This document shows, one piece after another, positions 54,306-62,276 of a stretch of DNA of 64,000 nucleotides. Source of the stretch: SZUA-584 sp964441275. Its GTDB lineage: Bacteria; Bacillota; Clostridia; Christensenellales; SZUA-584. The notes under the pieces were generated by a model. The model made no database searches. It was not told the DNA's origin and worked only from the letters and a program-made list of their open reading frames with translations. Each line of letters opens with the position of its first letter. The stretch's first letter is position 1. The stretch covers positions 28,328 to 92,327 of the forward strand of contig CAYTUG010000006.1 of assembly GCA_964441275.1 (NCBI GenBank), given 5' to 3'. The position numbers and the translations under genes were made by a program.

Positions 54306-54799
54306 TGAGTTTATACGGCCAATGGAGGGCAATGGCAAATGCTCAGAGAGCGCCGCAAGAAAATCAAGCGTTTTGGGACGAATATTTTGCAATCGAAACA
54401 AATGCATATAAAAAGATACTCAAAAGAAAAAATGACTTTTATAACGATAAACTGCGCGCGTTAGCCGAGGAATTTGAGATGAGCGCGGAGGTTTTTTCCG
54501 GTTTTATGGACGGGATAAACGAAAGCCTGCAAAAGCCTTACGAGCTTGAGAAGCTTAAAGAGGGAACGCAAATCCATTTGAGTGTCGATTTTGATAAACT
54601 ATATTATAATATGTTAGAGGCAAAAGCAAAGTGGCTGTACACGCTTGAGGAATGGGACGGCATATTGAGCGAACACAAGCGCAAAGCAATCAGGGATAAA
54701 TGGAGGCTCGATAGACAAGCTGTTTCAAACAAAATCGGCCGCAACGATCCTTGCCCATGCGGCAGTGGAAAAAAGTATAAAAAGTGCTGCGCAACTTAG
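54305..54799 (+). CDS. SEC-C motif protein, translationally coupled to icd
   Basis: A 164-residue mostly helical protein with a C-terminal SEC-C zinc motif, NDPCPCGSGKKYKKCC, nearly the same as the end of SecA. The N-terminal part (FWDEYFAIETNAYKKILKRK, then a charged helical region) resembles a family of small clostridial SEC-C proteins of unknown role. The ATG overlaps the icd stop. Possibly a ribosome- or nucleic-acid-associated accessory factor; the function is not known. Confidence 0.85.
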   Translation: MSLYGQWRAMANAQRAPQENQAFWDEYFAIETNAYKKILKRKNDFYNDKLRALAEEFEMSAEVFSGFMDGINESLQKPYELEKLKEGTQIHLSVDFDKLYYNMLEAKAKWLYTLEEWDGILSEHKRKAIRDKWRLDRQAVSNKIGRNDPCPCGSGKKYKKCCAT

Positions 54800-54843
54800 A
54801 TATTAACGTTAAAAGCATTGCGTTTTAGCATGTTTTTCGCTTA

Positions 54844-54872
54844 TTGACTAATCAATTTATAGGTGTTAGAAT
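54844..54872 (+). promoter_or_regulatory. Promoter of the tRNA cluster
   Basis: TTGACT (54844-54849), a 17-bp spacer and TAGAAT (54867-54872), about 40 bases before tRNA-Leu. Confidence 0.75.
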
Positions 54873-54913
54873 AGCAAAGTGCCAAAAAAACGGGCAGCTG
54901 TTTTGTTGTTTAT

Positions 54914-54998
54914 GCGGGCGTGGCGGAATTGGCAGACGCGCCAGACTTAGGATCTGGTGCCGACAGGCATGGGAGTTCAAGTCTCTTCGCCCGCACCA
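54914..54998 (+). tRNA. tRNA-Leu (anticodon TAG)
   Basis: An 85-base class II tRNA with acceptor GCGGGCG/CGCCCGC, anticodon stem CCAGA/TCTGG around CTTAGGA (TAG), a short variable arm, T-loop GTTCAAG and an encoded CCA end. Confidence 0.96.
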
Positions 54999-55039
54999 TT
55001 TAAAGTGCGATAAGGCGTAATATGATTTGTATCCATTTT

Positions 55040-55113
55040 GCGGGTGTAGCTCAACGGTAGAGCCCCAGCCTTCCAAGCTGGTTGCGTGGGTTCGATTCCC
55101 ATCACCCGCTCCA
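55040..55113 (+). tRNA. tRNA-Gly (anticodon TCC)
   Basis: A 74-base tRNA: acceptor GCGGGTG/CACCCGC, anticodon stem CCAGC/GCTGG around CTTCCAA (TCC), T-loop GTTCGATTC and an encoded CCA. Confidence 0.96.
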
Positions 55114-55120
55114 ATGCCAT

Positions 55121-55196
55121 GGACGATTAGCTCAGTCGGTAGAGCACCTGACTCTTAATCAGGGTGTCCAGGGTTCGAGCCCCTGATCGTCCACCA
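55121..55196 (+). tRNA. tRNA-Lys (anticodon CTT)
   Basis: A 76-base tRNA: acceptor GGACGAT/ATCGTCC, anticodon stem CCTGA/TCAGG around CTCTTAA (CTT), T-loop GTTCGAGCC and an encoded CCA. It marks the left border of the AT-rich block. Confidence 0.96.
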
Positions 55197-55201
55197 TGAG
55201 G

Positions 55202-55250
55202 AAAGTCCTTTAAATAGTGGAAAAACCGTTGTTAAAGGGGCTTTTGTTTT
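55202..55250 (+). terminator. Terminator of the tRNA cluster
   Basis: AAAGTCCTTTAA pairs with TTAAAGGGGCTTT (one bulge) and is followed by TTTTGTTTTG. Confidence 0.6.
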
Positions 55251-55421
55251 GTCTAAAAGCTTCATATTTGCATCTTAAAAATAGTCGATTACTGCATCAG
55301 GATTTTTATCCAAATAATCAAGAAGGATGTTCGGATACTAATTAGCATAAAAGTCCAACCGGTATTATATGGTGGACAATTAACCGTGCAATCAACAAAA
55401 ATTATCAGCATAAAAAATATC

Positions 55422-55450
55422 TTGACAGGAATAATGAAAACGTGTACAAT
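55422..55450 (+). promoter_or_regulatory. Promoter of the LacI-family regulator gene
   Basis: TTGACA (55422-55427), a 17-bp spacer and TACAAT (55445-55450). The operator-like site 55433-55449 covers the spacer and -10. Confidence 0.85.
55433..55449 (+). promoter_or_regulatory. LacI-type operator candidate, copy 1
   Basis: AATGAAAACGTGTACAA; its core TGAAAAC-GTGTACA is a pseudo-palindrome with the central CG typical of LacI-family operators. It lies over the -10 of the regulator's own promoter, which suggests self-repression. The identical 17 bases recur at 56531-56547. Confidence 0.75.
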
Positions 55451-55494
55451 AAATTACGTAATAGGTAGAACTAAAAAAACCTTGGGTGAGGCAG

Positions 55495-56511
55495 ATGGTT
55501 AAGCGTGTAACAATTAAAGAGGTGGCAGCAAAAGCGGGGGTATCTCATGCTACCGTGTCAAGAGCACTTAACAATCATAAAGATATAAATATTGATACTA
55601 GAAACCGGATTAAGTTAATTGCGAAGGAAATGAATTACGTTGCTAATCATTTAGCGAGAGGCTTGGTAACTAAAACATCGAAATGGATAGGAGTTGTTAT
55701 ACCAGATATAACTAATCCGTTTTTTTCTCAAATTATTGAAGGTATCGAAGACATTGCGGAGCTTAATGGTAGGAGCATAATTTTGGCAAATGCTAACCAT
55801 AATGAAGAAAAAGAAGTCAAAGCAATAGTTGAAATGGATGAAATAAGGGTCGAGGGGCTAATTGTGATGCCTGTTTCAACAAACACAATCAAAAATATTC
55901 AAGAGATTAAAACAAATACACCAATAGTATATGTATGTGCTGATGCATCAGAGACAGGTGACGATTATGTTACGGTAGATGATTATAATATGGGTTATAT
56001 GGCAACAAAATATCTCCTTGACCTTGGTCATAAAGACGTTATTTTTGTAGGCGGTGGTGTTATAGACATACCTGCTGTCGTAGCTAGAAGAAAAGGGTTT
56101 ACCGATGCTTTGAGAACGATGTGTATAGAGATAAGTGAAGACAGATTTCTATCCTGCAATATACGAAAAGAAGCAGGATACGAAACTACAAAGAAACTGA
56201 TAAAAAAGGGTAATTTGCCAACGGGAATAGTAGCAGGAAATGACTATGTAGCTCTTGGCGTTATGGAAGCTCTTGATGAACATGACTACAGAGTACCTGA
56301 AGATATTTCAATAATAGGCTTTGATGACATTGATTTTGCAGGTTTCAAACTTATAGGGCTAACAACGATGAATCAACCAAAATACGAAATGGGAAAAAGG
56401 GCTGTCGAGATTTTACTACAGGGAAAAATAAAAAACTCTGATGTTACATCACGAAAAGTGCAGATGCAATCTTCGATGATTTTGCGTAAAACATGTAAAA
56501 AGATAGAATAG
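55495..56511 (+). CDS. LacI-family transcriptional regulator
   Basis: A 338-residue repressor. The N-terminal helix-turn-helix VTIKEVAAKAGVSHATVSRA and hinge (NHLARGLVTKTS) are followed by a periplasmic-binding-protein-like sensor domain (IGVVIPDITNPFFSQIIEGI, ISIIGFDDIDFAGF). It likely senses a sugar or related small molecule. ATG 55495 is favoured; a GTG three codons earlier is possible. The gene starts the AT-rich block and precedes the dehydrogenase and ABC importer genes, both flanked by the same operator-like site. Confidence 0.93.
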   Translation: MVKRVTIKEVAAKAGVSHATVSRALNNHKDINIDTRNRIKLIAKEMNYVANHLARGLVTKTSKWIGVVIPDITNPFFSQIIEGIEDIAELNGRSIILANANHNEEKEVKAIVEMDEIRVEGLIVMPVSTNTIKNIQEIKTNTPIVYVCADASETGDDYVTVDDYNMGYMATKYLLDLGHKDVIFVGGGVIDIPAVVARRKGFTDALRTMCIEISEDRFLSCNIRKEAGYETTKKLIKKGNLPTGIVAGNDYVALGVMEALDEHDYRVPEDISIIGFDDIDFAGFKLIGLTTMNQPKYEMGKRAVEILLQGKIKNSDVTSRKVQMQSSMILRKTCKKIE

Positions 56512-57041
56512 TAATATTTTTTTCAGTTTTAATGAAAACGTGTACAACAATGTAAGGAAAAAGAAATTATTAATCGATCATGCAAATATTCTGAGCATAT
56601 AGTAAATGTGAACTAAATCTGCACAAGTAATAGCTAATAAATATTTCTAAAAATTTGTTCAGACAAACTGTTAAATAAATTATATTTGAAGAAGAAGTAG
56701 TTTTGAAAATATTTTTAGATAATGAAAATTTAGATGAAATTAGATTTTGCATTAAGACAGATATTATATCTAATATAACAAGTGATTTCTTTATTTCTTG
56801 AAAAAAGAGGAGAAAATCACAAGAAAGCAATAATTAATATCGTTGAAATAATGGAGGCTCATATTAGTGGCAAGTTTAAGAACTATAGATGAATGTAACA
56901 AAAGAAATTATAGTTGGTGTCGGAATTGTAAATATAACTATACAAAGTTATTTATTTAATAGTACAACATGATCAAACAGAAAATACTCTTAACATGTTT
57001 TTATCTGAATGGAAGTAAAATTCATTAAAGGATGGAGTCTT
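56512..57041. other. Long AT-rich leader region before the dehydrogenase gene
   Basis: About 530 bases, very AT-rich, with stop codons in all frames and no credible gene. The only clear feature is the second operator-like site at its left end. A distant degenerate remnant cannot be excluded. Confidence 0.6.
56531..56547 (+). promoter_or_regulatory. LacI-type operator candidate, copy 2
   Basis: An exact copy of the 17-base site upstream of the regulator. A weak promoter (TTTTCA 56520-56525, TACAAC 56543-56548) overlaps it. Likely controls the dehydrogenase-transporter operon. Confidence 0.7.
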
Positions 57042-58217
57042 ATGAAATACGATTTTGAACTAAATTTAGATGTAAATATTTATTCTGGTAATGGCAAGGT
57101 TGATTTGATAGCTGATAAGGTAAAAGCCTTAGGAACGAAAGTATTTTTGGTTATGGATCCTTTTTTCAAAGGTAGCGACATAAGTAAAAGAATTATTAAT
57201 GACATTAATAGAAAAGATATTAACGTTGTAGAGTTTTATGATATTGTTCCAAATCCAAGAAATACTACAATAGATGCAGCAGCAGGTATTATGCGTAGCA
57301 ATGGTTGTGATATTGTTGTCGCAGTTGGTGGAGGCAGTACGATTGACACAGCAAAAGCAATATCGTTAGTGGTGCGACATGGCGGAGAATGTTGGGAATA
57401 TACTGAACGGTCTGGAGCAGAAGTCAAACGACCAAAAGGTTCAACACCACCTATCATAGCAGTTCCGACAACTTCTGGAACAGGAAGTGAAGTAACTATT
57501 TATGCAGTTGTAAATAATAAATTAATTGGATCAAAAAATACAATTGTAAATCCAATTATATTACCTAGAATAGCTATTTTAGATCCTGAACTTACAATGT
57601 TTTTACCAAGGGAAATAACAGCCTTAGCAGGAATCGACGCTTTTTCACATTGTTTTGAATCTTATATCAGTAGCCATGCAACCGTATGGTCGGAAATGAT
57701 AAGTATTCATGGTATGAAACTATTTTCGGAAAATATTCGTGAATGTTGCTTTAACGGCGTAAATTTAAATGCAAGAGCAAATATGATGTGGGCAAGTGCA
57801 CTTGGAGGTATGGGTATTACAATAGCGGGAGCAACGGTCCCTCATGCTTTAGGGCAACCCATCGGTGCAAAAACAGATGCACCACATGGTGGGACTCTTG
57901 CAGCGTGCTTACCAGCGATTATAAGATGGACATTACCTTGTTTTGAAGAAAAGTTAGCAATAACTGCAGAGATATTGGATCCATCAATTAATAATTTATC
58001 ATTAAAAGATAAAGCAAGTTGTTTACCGGATATTATGGAAAAGCTGTTTACAGAAATTATTGGCGAGAGAGCAACATTTAAGAAATATGGTATAAAGAGG
58101 AATGAAATATCTGCTATAGCTGATTTAGTTATAGAAAGCTTTTCATTTGATTTAAATAAACATCCGAAAATCCCAAATAGAGATGACCTTATTTATCTGA
58201 TACAAGAAAGTATGTAG
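57042..58217 (+). CDS. Iron-containing alcohol dehydrogenase family enzyme
   Basis: A 391-residue group III (Fe-ADH) dehydrogenase. NAD-binding GGGSTIDTAKAISLVV, VPTTSGTGSEVT, and metal ligands in AILDPELT, DAFSHCFESYIS, GATVPHALGQPIG and APHGGTLAA are visible. The family oxidises or reduces small alcohols, polyols and hydroxy-aldehydes; the substrate is unknown. ATG 57042 has AAAGGATGGAG upstream. Neighbours (sugar ABC importer, aldehyde dehydrogenase) suggest a role in catabolism of an imported polyol or sugar. Confidence 0.93.
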   Translation: MKYDFELNLDVNIYSGNGKVDLIADKVKALGTKVFLVMDPFFKGSDISKRIINDINRKDINVVEFYDIVPNPRNTTIDAAAGIMRSNGCDIVVAVGGGSTIDTAKAISLVVRHGGECWEYTERSGAEVKRPKGSTPPIIAVPTTSGTGSEVTIYAVVNNKLIGSKNTIVNPIILPRIAILDPELTMFLPREITALAGIDAFSHCFESYISSHATVWSEMISIHGMKLFSENIRECCFNGVNLNARANMMWASALGGMGITIAGATVPHALGQPIGAKTDAPHGGTLAACLPAIIRWTLPCFEEKLAITAEILDPSINNLSLKDKASCLPDIMEKLFTEIIGERATFKKYGIKRNEISAIADLVIESFSFDLNKHPKIPNRDDLIYLIQESM

Positions 58218-58277
58218 GTATCTGGAAATTATGTAAAACAAAGGGGAAAAAAAGATCAAAGGAGAGATTGTATATTT

Positions 58278-59798
58278 ATGGATAACGAGAATGGGCGTAT
58301 ATTGCTCATGAAAAATTGCCATAAAAAATTTCCAGGTGTTGTAGCGGTCAATGATGTTTCATTTTCTGTAAAACGAGGACAAATACATTCGTTAGTGGGG
58401 GAAAATGGTGCCGGAAAATCAACACTGATGAAATTATTAGCAGGTATTTATCATTTAGATAGTGGGCAAATATGGATCAACGGAAATCTAGTTAATATAA
58501 AAAGTCCGATAGATGCATTTAATAATGGAATTTCAATGATCCATCAAGAGCTTGATCTTATACCAAATATGACAATAGAACAAAATATATTTGCTGGAAG
58601 AGAAAAGACTTCGTTATTAGGAATTGTTAAAAAAAGCTCACAAAAAAAAGAAGCACAAATGATATTAGACAATATGCAAATTGATATAAACGTTACACAT
58701 AAAATAAAAGATTTAAGTGTAGCGCAGATGCAAATGGTGGCAATAGCTAAAGCCACGACATTTAATGCTAAAATTATTATTATGGATGAACCTACATCAG
58801 CAATTACAGATAAGGAGGTGAAATTACTTTTTAATATAATTAAACAATTAAAAGAACAAAACAAAACCATTATATATATTTCCCACAAACTGGAAGAAGT
58901 ATTTAAAATCTCTGACCATATTACTGTGTTGCGCGATGGATGTTTGATAGATTCTATAGAAGCAAATAAAACAACTTCCAAAGAATTAATTAAGCTTATG
59001 GTGGGTAGGGACCTTAAGAATATGTATGTAAAAACCACCCAAGAGACGGTTAATTTTGATAAGAAAGAAAAAACACTACAGGTAGAGGGGCTTACACGAA
59101 ATGGGGAGTATAACGATATTAATTTATATGTACGGCGTGGGGAAGTACTTGGTATTTCCGGATTAATGGGTGCAGGTCGAACTGAAATTGCAGAGACCAT
59201 ATTTGGTATTCGAAAAGCGGATCTTGGGAGAATACGTATATCAGGTAAAAAGATTAAAATAAAAAGCCCAAGAGATGCAATAAATGGAGGTATTGCATTT
59301 ATATCAGAGGATAGAGCGAAATATGGATTGAACTTGATTGGTTCTGTTAAGACAAACATAACAATGGCATACATTAATCTTTTTTGCAAATGGAAGTTTT
59401 TATTAAGCTTCAATAAAGAAAAAAATTATGTTGACAATGTTGTAAAACAATTAGGAATTAGGACAACCTCTAGAGAAATGATTGTTAAAAATTTGAGTGG
59501 TGGTAACCAACAAAAGGTAATAATAGCAAAATGGCTTATTGGTAATCCTGATATTTTTATAATGGATGAGCCGACCAGAGGAATAGATGTTGGAGCTAAG
59601 GCAGAAATATATCAAATAATTGATGATTTAGCCAAGAGGGGCAAATCAGTTATTATAATATCATCAGAAATGCCGGAATTGTTGGGGATAAGCGATAGAA
59701 TAATAACATTATGCAATGGAAGGATTACTGGTGAGTTTTTTAGAAAAGATTTTTCACAAGATAGAATAATGGCTTGTTCATTAGCGGGGGAGGTTTAA
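58278..59798 (+). CDS. Sugar ABC transporter ATPase (RbsA/MglA type, two ABC modules)
   Basis: A 506-residue protein with two fused nucleotide-binding domains. Module 1: Walker A GENGAGKSTLMKLLAG, signature LSVAQMQMVAIAKA, Walker B IIIMDEPTSA. Module 2 has a degenerate Walker A (GLMGAGRTEIAE), normal LSGGNQQKVIIAKWL and FIMDEPTRGIDVG, the asymmetry usual for this family. It energises the CUT2-class importer with the next two genes. Confidence 0.95.
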   Translation: MDNENGRILLMKNCHKKFPGVVAVNDVSFSVKRGQIHSLVGENGAGKSTLMKLLAGIYHLDSGQIWINGNLVNIKSPIDAFNNGISMIHQELDLIPNMTIEQNIFAGREKTSLLGIVKKSSQKKEAQMILDNMQIDINVTHKIKDLSVAQMQMVAIAKATTFNAKIIIMDEPTSAITDKEVKLLFNIIKQLKEQNKTIIYISHKLEEVFKISDHITVLRDGCLIDSIEANKTTSKELIKLMVGRDLKNMYVKTTQETVNFDKKEKTLQVEGLTRNGEYNDINLYVRRGEVLGISGLMGAGRTEIAETIFGIRKADLGRIRISGKKIKIKSPRDAINGGIAFISEDRAKYGLNLIGSVKTNITMAYINLFCKWKFLLSFNKEKNYVDNVVKQLGIRTTSREMIVKNLSGGNQQKVIIAKWLIGNPDIFIMDEPTRGIDVGAKAEIYQIIDDLAKRGKSVIIISSEMPELLGISDRIITLCNGRITGEFFRKDFSQDRIMACSLAGEV

Positions 59799-59800
59799 TT

Positions 59801-60748
59801 ATGTCACAAAAAAAGAAGATTAATGGTATATCATGGTTATTAAACAAATCTACAATATATTTTGTCTTTATAGCATTGATAATAGTTCTGGCTGTGCTTT
59901 CTCCTGTATTTTTAACCTATAAAAACTTAATTAATGTTTTTAGGCAGATTTCAGTAATTGGAATAATAAGCGTGGGCATGACATTTGTTATTATTGCTGG
60001 CGGAATAGACTTATCAAGTGGTGCCGTAGTTGCTGCTGTTGCTGTATTAGCTACAAGTTTTGGTCAGGGAGATTATCCGTTAATACTATCTTATGGGTTG
60101 GGACTATTGCTTGGATTAGGATTCGGACTATTTAATGGATTATTTATAGCTAAGCTCAAAATAGCTCCATTTATTACAACCTTAGCTACAATGACAATTG
60201 CACGTGGTTTTGCTATGGTTTATACAGATGGTCGTAACGTTATAGGGCTTTCTAATGATTACTGTTTTATTGGAAGGGGTTCTGTAGGAATCATACCAAT
60301 ACCAGTTATTATGTATAGCATTGTAATTTTATTAGGAGTATTTCTGCTTAATTACACTAAATTGGGGCGACATATATATGCAGTTGGAGGCAATGAAAAT
60401 TCTGCTAATGTTTCGGGTATAAATGTTGTAAAAATAAAAATGATTTGCTATATCATTGCAGGATTGACAACTGCAATCGGCGCAATAATTTTATCTGCTA
60501 GAATTCAAACAGGTCAACCTGCAGGTGGGCAGGGTTATGAACTTGATGCAATTGCAGCATCGGTAATTGGTGGTGCGAGCTTGTCGGGTGGCATTGGTAG
60601 AATTTCTGGTACTGTAATTGGCATGTTAATTATAGGGGTAATGAGTAACGGTCTTGATTTATTAAATGTGTCATCTTACTATCAACAGATAATTAAAGGG
60701 GTAATTATTCTAGTCGCAGTACTTACCGACAGAAAAAGGGTTATTTGA
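59801..60748 (+). CDS. Sugar ABC transporter permease (RbsC type)
   Basis: A 315-residue permease with about 8-10 membrane helices. VGMTFVIIAGGIDLSSGAVVA, NGLFIAKLKIAPFITTLATM and YAVGGNENSANVSGI are typical of CUT2 permeases. ATG 59801 is preceded by GGGGGAGG and lies two bases after the ATPase stop. Confidence 0.94.
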   Translation: MSQKKKINGISWLLNKSTIYFVFIALIIVLAVLSPVFLTYKNLINVFRQISVIGIISVGMTFVIIAGGIDLSSGAVVAAVAVLATSFGQGDYPLILSYGLGLLLGLGFGLFNGLFIAKLKIAPFITTLATMTIARGFAMVYTDGRNVIGLSNDYCFIGRGSVGIIPIPVIMYSIVILLGVFLLNYTKLGRHIYAVGGNENSANVSGINVVKIKMICYIIAGLTTAIGAIILSARIQTGQPAGGQGYELDAIAASVIGGASLSGGIGRISGTVIGMLIIGVMSNGLDLLNVSSYYQQIIKGVIILVAVLTDRKRVI

Positions 60749-60776
60749 TGATAGAATTTAGGTTTTTATGTTCTGA

Positions 60777-60796
60777 TTTTTGCCTTAAGGCAAAAA
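60777..60796. repeat. Perfect inverted repeat between permease and binding-protein genes
   Basis: TTTTTGCCTTAAGGCAAAAA is a 20-base perfect palindrome. As RNA it gives an 8-bp stem with a TTAA loop, followed by A and not T residues on the + strand. It may be an mRNA processing or stabilising element that lets the binding protein be made in excess. Confidence 0.5.
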
Positions 60797-60816
60797 AAAA
60801 AAAGAGGAGAAATATT

Positions 60817-61785
60817 ATGAAAAAGTTACTAGTTATTCTAATGTCGCTGTTAGTATTGACTTTAGTTTTAGCGGCATGTCAACAAGTGCAAGAGGTAGAG
60901 GAACCGGACCCAACAGCAATCGTAGAAAAGGAAAAGATTGTAATTGGCCTTACATGTGCAAACATGGCAAATGAGTTTAACGCAATGTCTGTTAAGTACT
61001 CAGAAGATTATGTAAATACGTTGGAAAATGTTGAATTGAGAGTTACGGATGGAGCTGGTTTGGCTGAAAACCAAGTAGCTCAATGTGAAACATTTGTAAC
61101 CCAAGGTGTAGATGCAGTAATTATGAACCCATATGACGTAGAAGGTTGTACAGCTGGCGTGCAGGCTTGCTTTGACGCAAATATACCAGTATTAACTTTA
61201 AGAACGTATGTTTCGAATATGGACATAGTTAATACTCATGTTGGGTCTAATGATGTTGCGGCAGGGGAGATTGAGATGCAGCATATTGCAGACCTTCTAG
61301 ATGGAAAAGGCAACATAGTAATATTAGAGGGACCGACAGGAATATCAGCTGCCGTTTTAAGAAATGAAGGCATTAATAATATATTAAAAAAATATCCGGA
61401 TATTAATGTTCTTTATACCCAACCGGCAGATTGGGATAGAGCAATAGGGATGGCAACAATGGAAAACTGGCTACAATTAGGTGAAGATATTAATGCAGTA
61501 GTTGCACATAATGATGAAATGGCATTAGGTGCGTATGACGCAATAGCGGCAGCTGGTTTAGAAAATAAGATACCGGTAATTGGTATTGATGCAATTTCAG
61601 CTGCGCTTGTTTCTGTTTATAATAATGAACTAACTGCAACAGTCCTTCAAGATGCTAAAGGACAAGCAATAAAATCAGTAGATGTAGCGATTATGTTAGC
61701 AAAAGGAGAACCGGTCGAAAAAGAATATCTTATAAATTTTGTGCTAATTACTAAAGAAAATATCGGAGAATATTATAGCGAATAA
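60817..61785 (+). CDS. Sugar-binding lipoprotein of the ABC importer (Peripla_BP_4 type)
   Basis: A 322-residue exported substrate-binding lipoprotein: signal helix and lipobox LVLAAC (Cys 21), then a Rbs/Gal-type binding fold (KIVIGLTCANMANEFNAMSV, VDAVIMNPYDVEG, VVAHNDEMALGAYDAI, IPVIGIDAISAAL). It is anchored on the outer membrane face and delivers ligand to the permease. ATG 60817 has GAGGAGA upstream. Placement last, after ATPase and permease, is less common than first. Confidence 0.93.
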   Translation: MKKLLVILMSLLVLTLVLAACQQVQEVEEPDPTAIVEKEKIVIGLTCANMANEFNAMSVKYSEDYVNTLENVELRVTDGAGLAENQVAQCETFVTQGVDAVIMNPYDVEGCTAGVQACFDANIPVLTLRTYVSNMDIVNTHVGSNDVAAGEIEMQHIADLLDGKGNIVILEGPTGISAAVLRNEGINNILKKYPDINVLYTQPADWDRAIGMATMENWLQLGEDINAVVAHNDEMALGAYDAIAAAGLENKIPVIGIDAISAALVSVYNNELTATVLQDAKGQAIKSVDVAIMLAKGEPVEKEYLINFVLITKENIGEYYSE

Positions 61786-61796
61786 TTTCTAATGTT

Positions 61797-61838
61797 GGGT
61801 CTGTATTCTTTGCTGAATCAAAGAATACAGACCCCATT
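61797..61838 (+). terminator. Strong terminator of the ABC importer operon
   Basis: A perfect 16-bp stem GGGTCTGTATTCTTTG/CAAAGAATACAGACCC with loop CTGAAT, followed by CCATTATTT. Confidence 0.8.
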
Positions 61839-62276
61839 ATTTAAAAAATGAAAGGGACCAGTGCTATAGTTTTCACGGTTTTGCTATGGGAATGTTTAGA
61901 TAATGCCAAAAGTCATGATGGCAAGTGTATATAAATCAATTTAAACGTGGTACTCCATATGCGTAAAATGGGGAAAAAGCGGCAAAATCCTTTTCTCGGC
62001 AAATAGTTGCGAATCCTTACGAGATTGAGGTTTTAAAAATATAATAGTGAATCTCATATGTAATCTATTCATTAAAAATTTTGAATGCAAATGTGGGCGA
62101 AATGTTAATGACCCGAGATAAAGTTATAGCAGAGGATGGAAGAATATTTAGATTTGGTGCAAATATCAGTATAGAAATATACAATCTGTTTGCAAATTTC
62201 AACGAAAAACTTGAAGAAATTTGGATAAAACAGACTTTGGTAAATATTATGCATTTTATATAAGGAGATTGTCATT
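61839..62276. other. Intergenic region before the aldehyde dehydrogenase gene
   Basis: About 440 bases without a supported gene. A short frame at 62081-62263 (60 residues) has no family resemblance and no good ribosome site. The promoter of the aldehyde dehydrogenase must lie here, but I could not fix it. Confidence 0.55.

Noticed and set aside
56570..56830. 86-residue minus-strand frame in the AT-rich gap
   Set aside because: Composition (Ile, Ser, Leu, Phe) is typical of random AT-rich sequence; no start signal.
62081..62263. 60-residue frame before the aldehyde dehydrogenase
   Set aside because: No recognisable family or ribosome site; likely chance.
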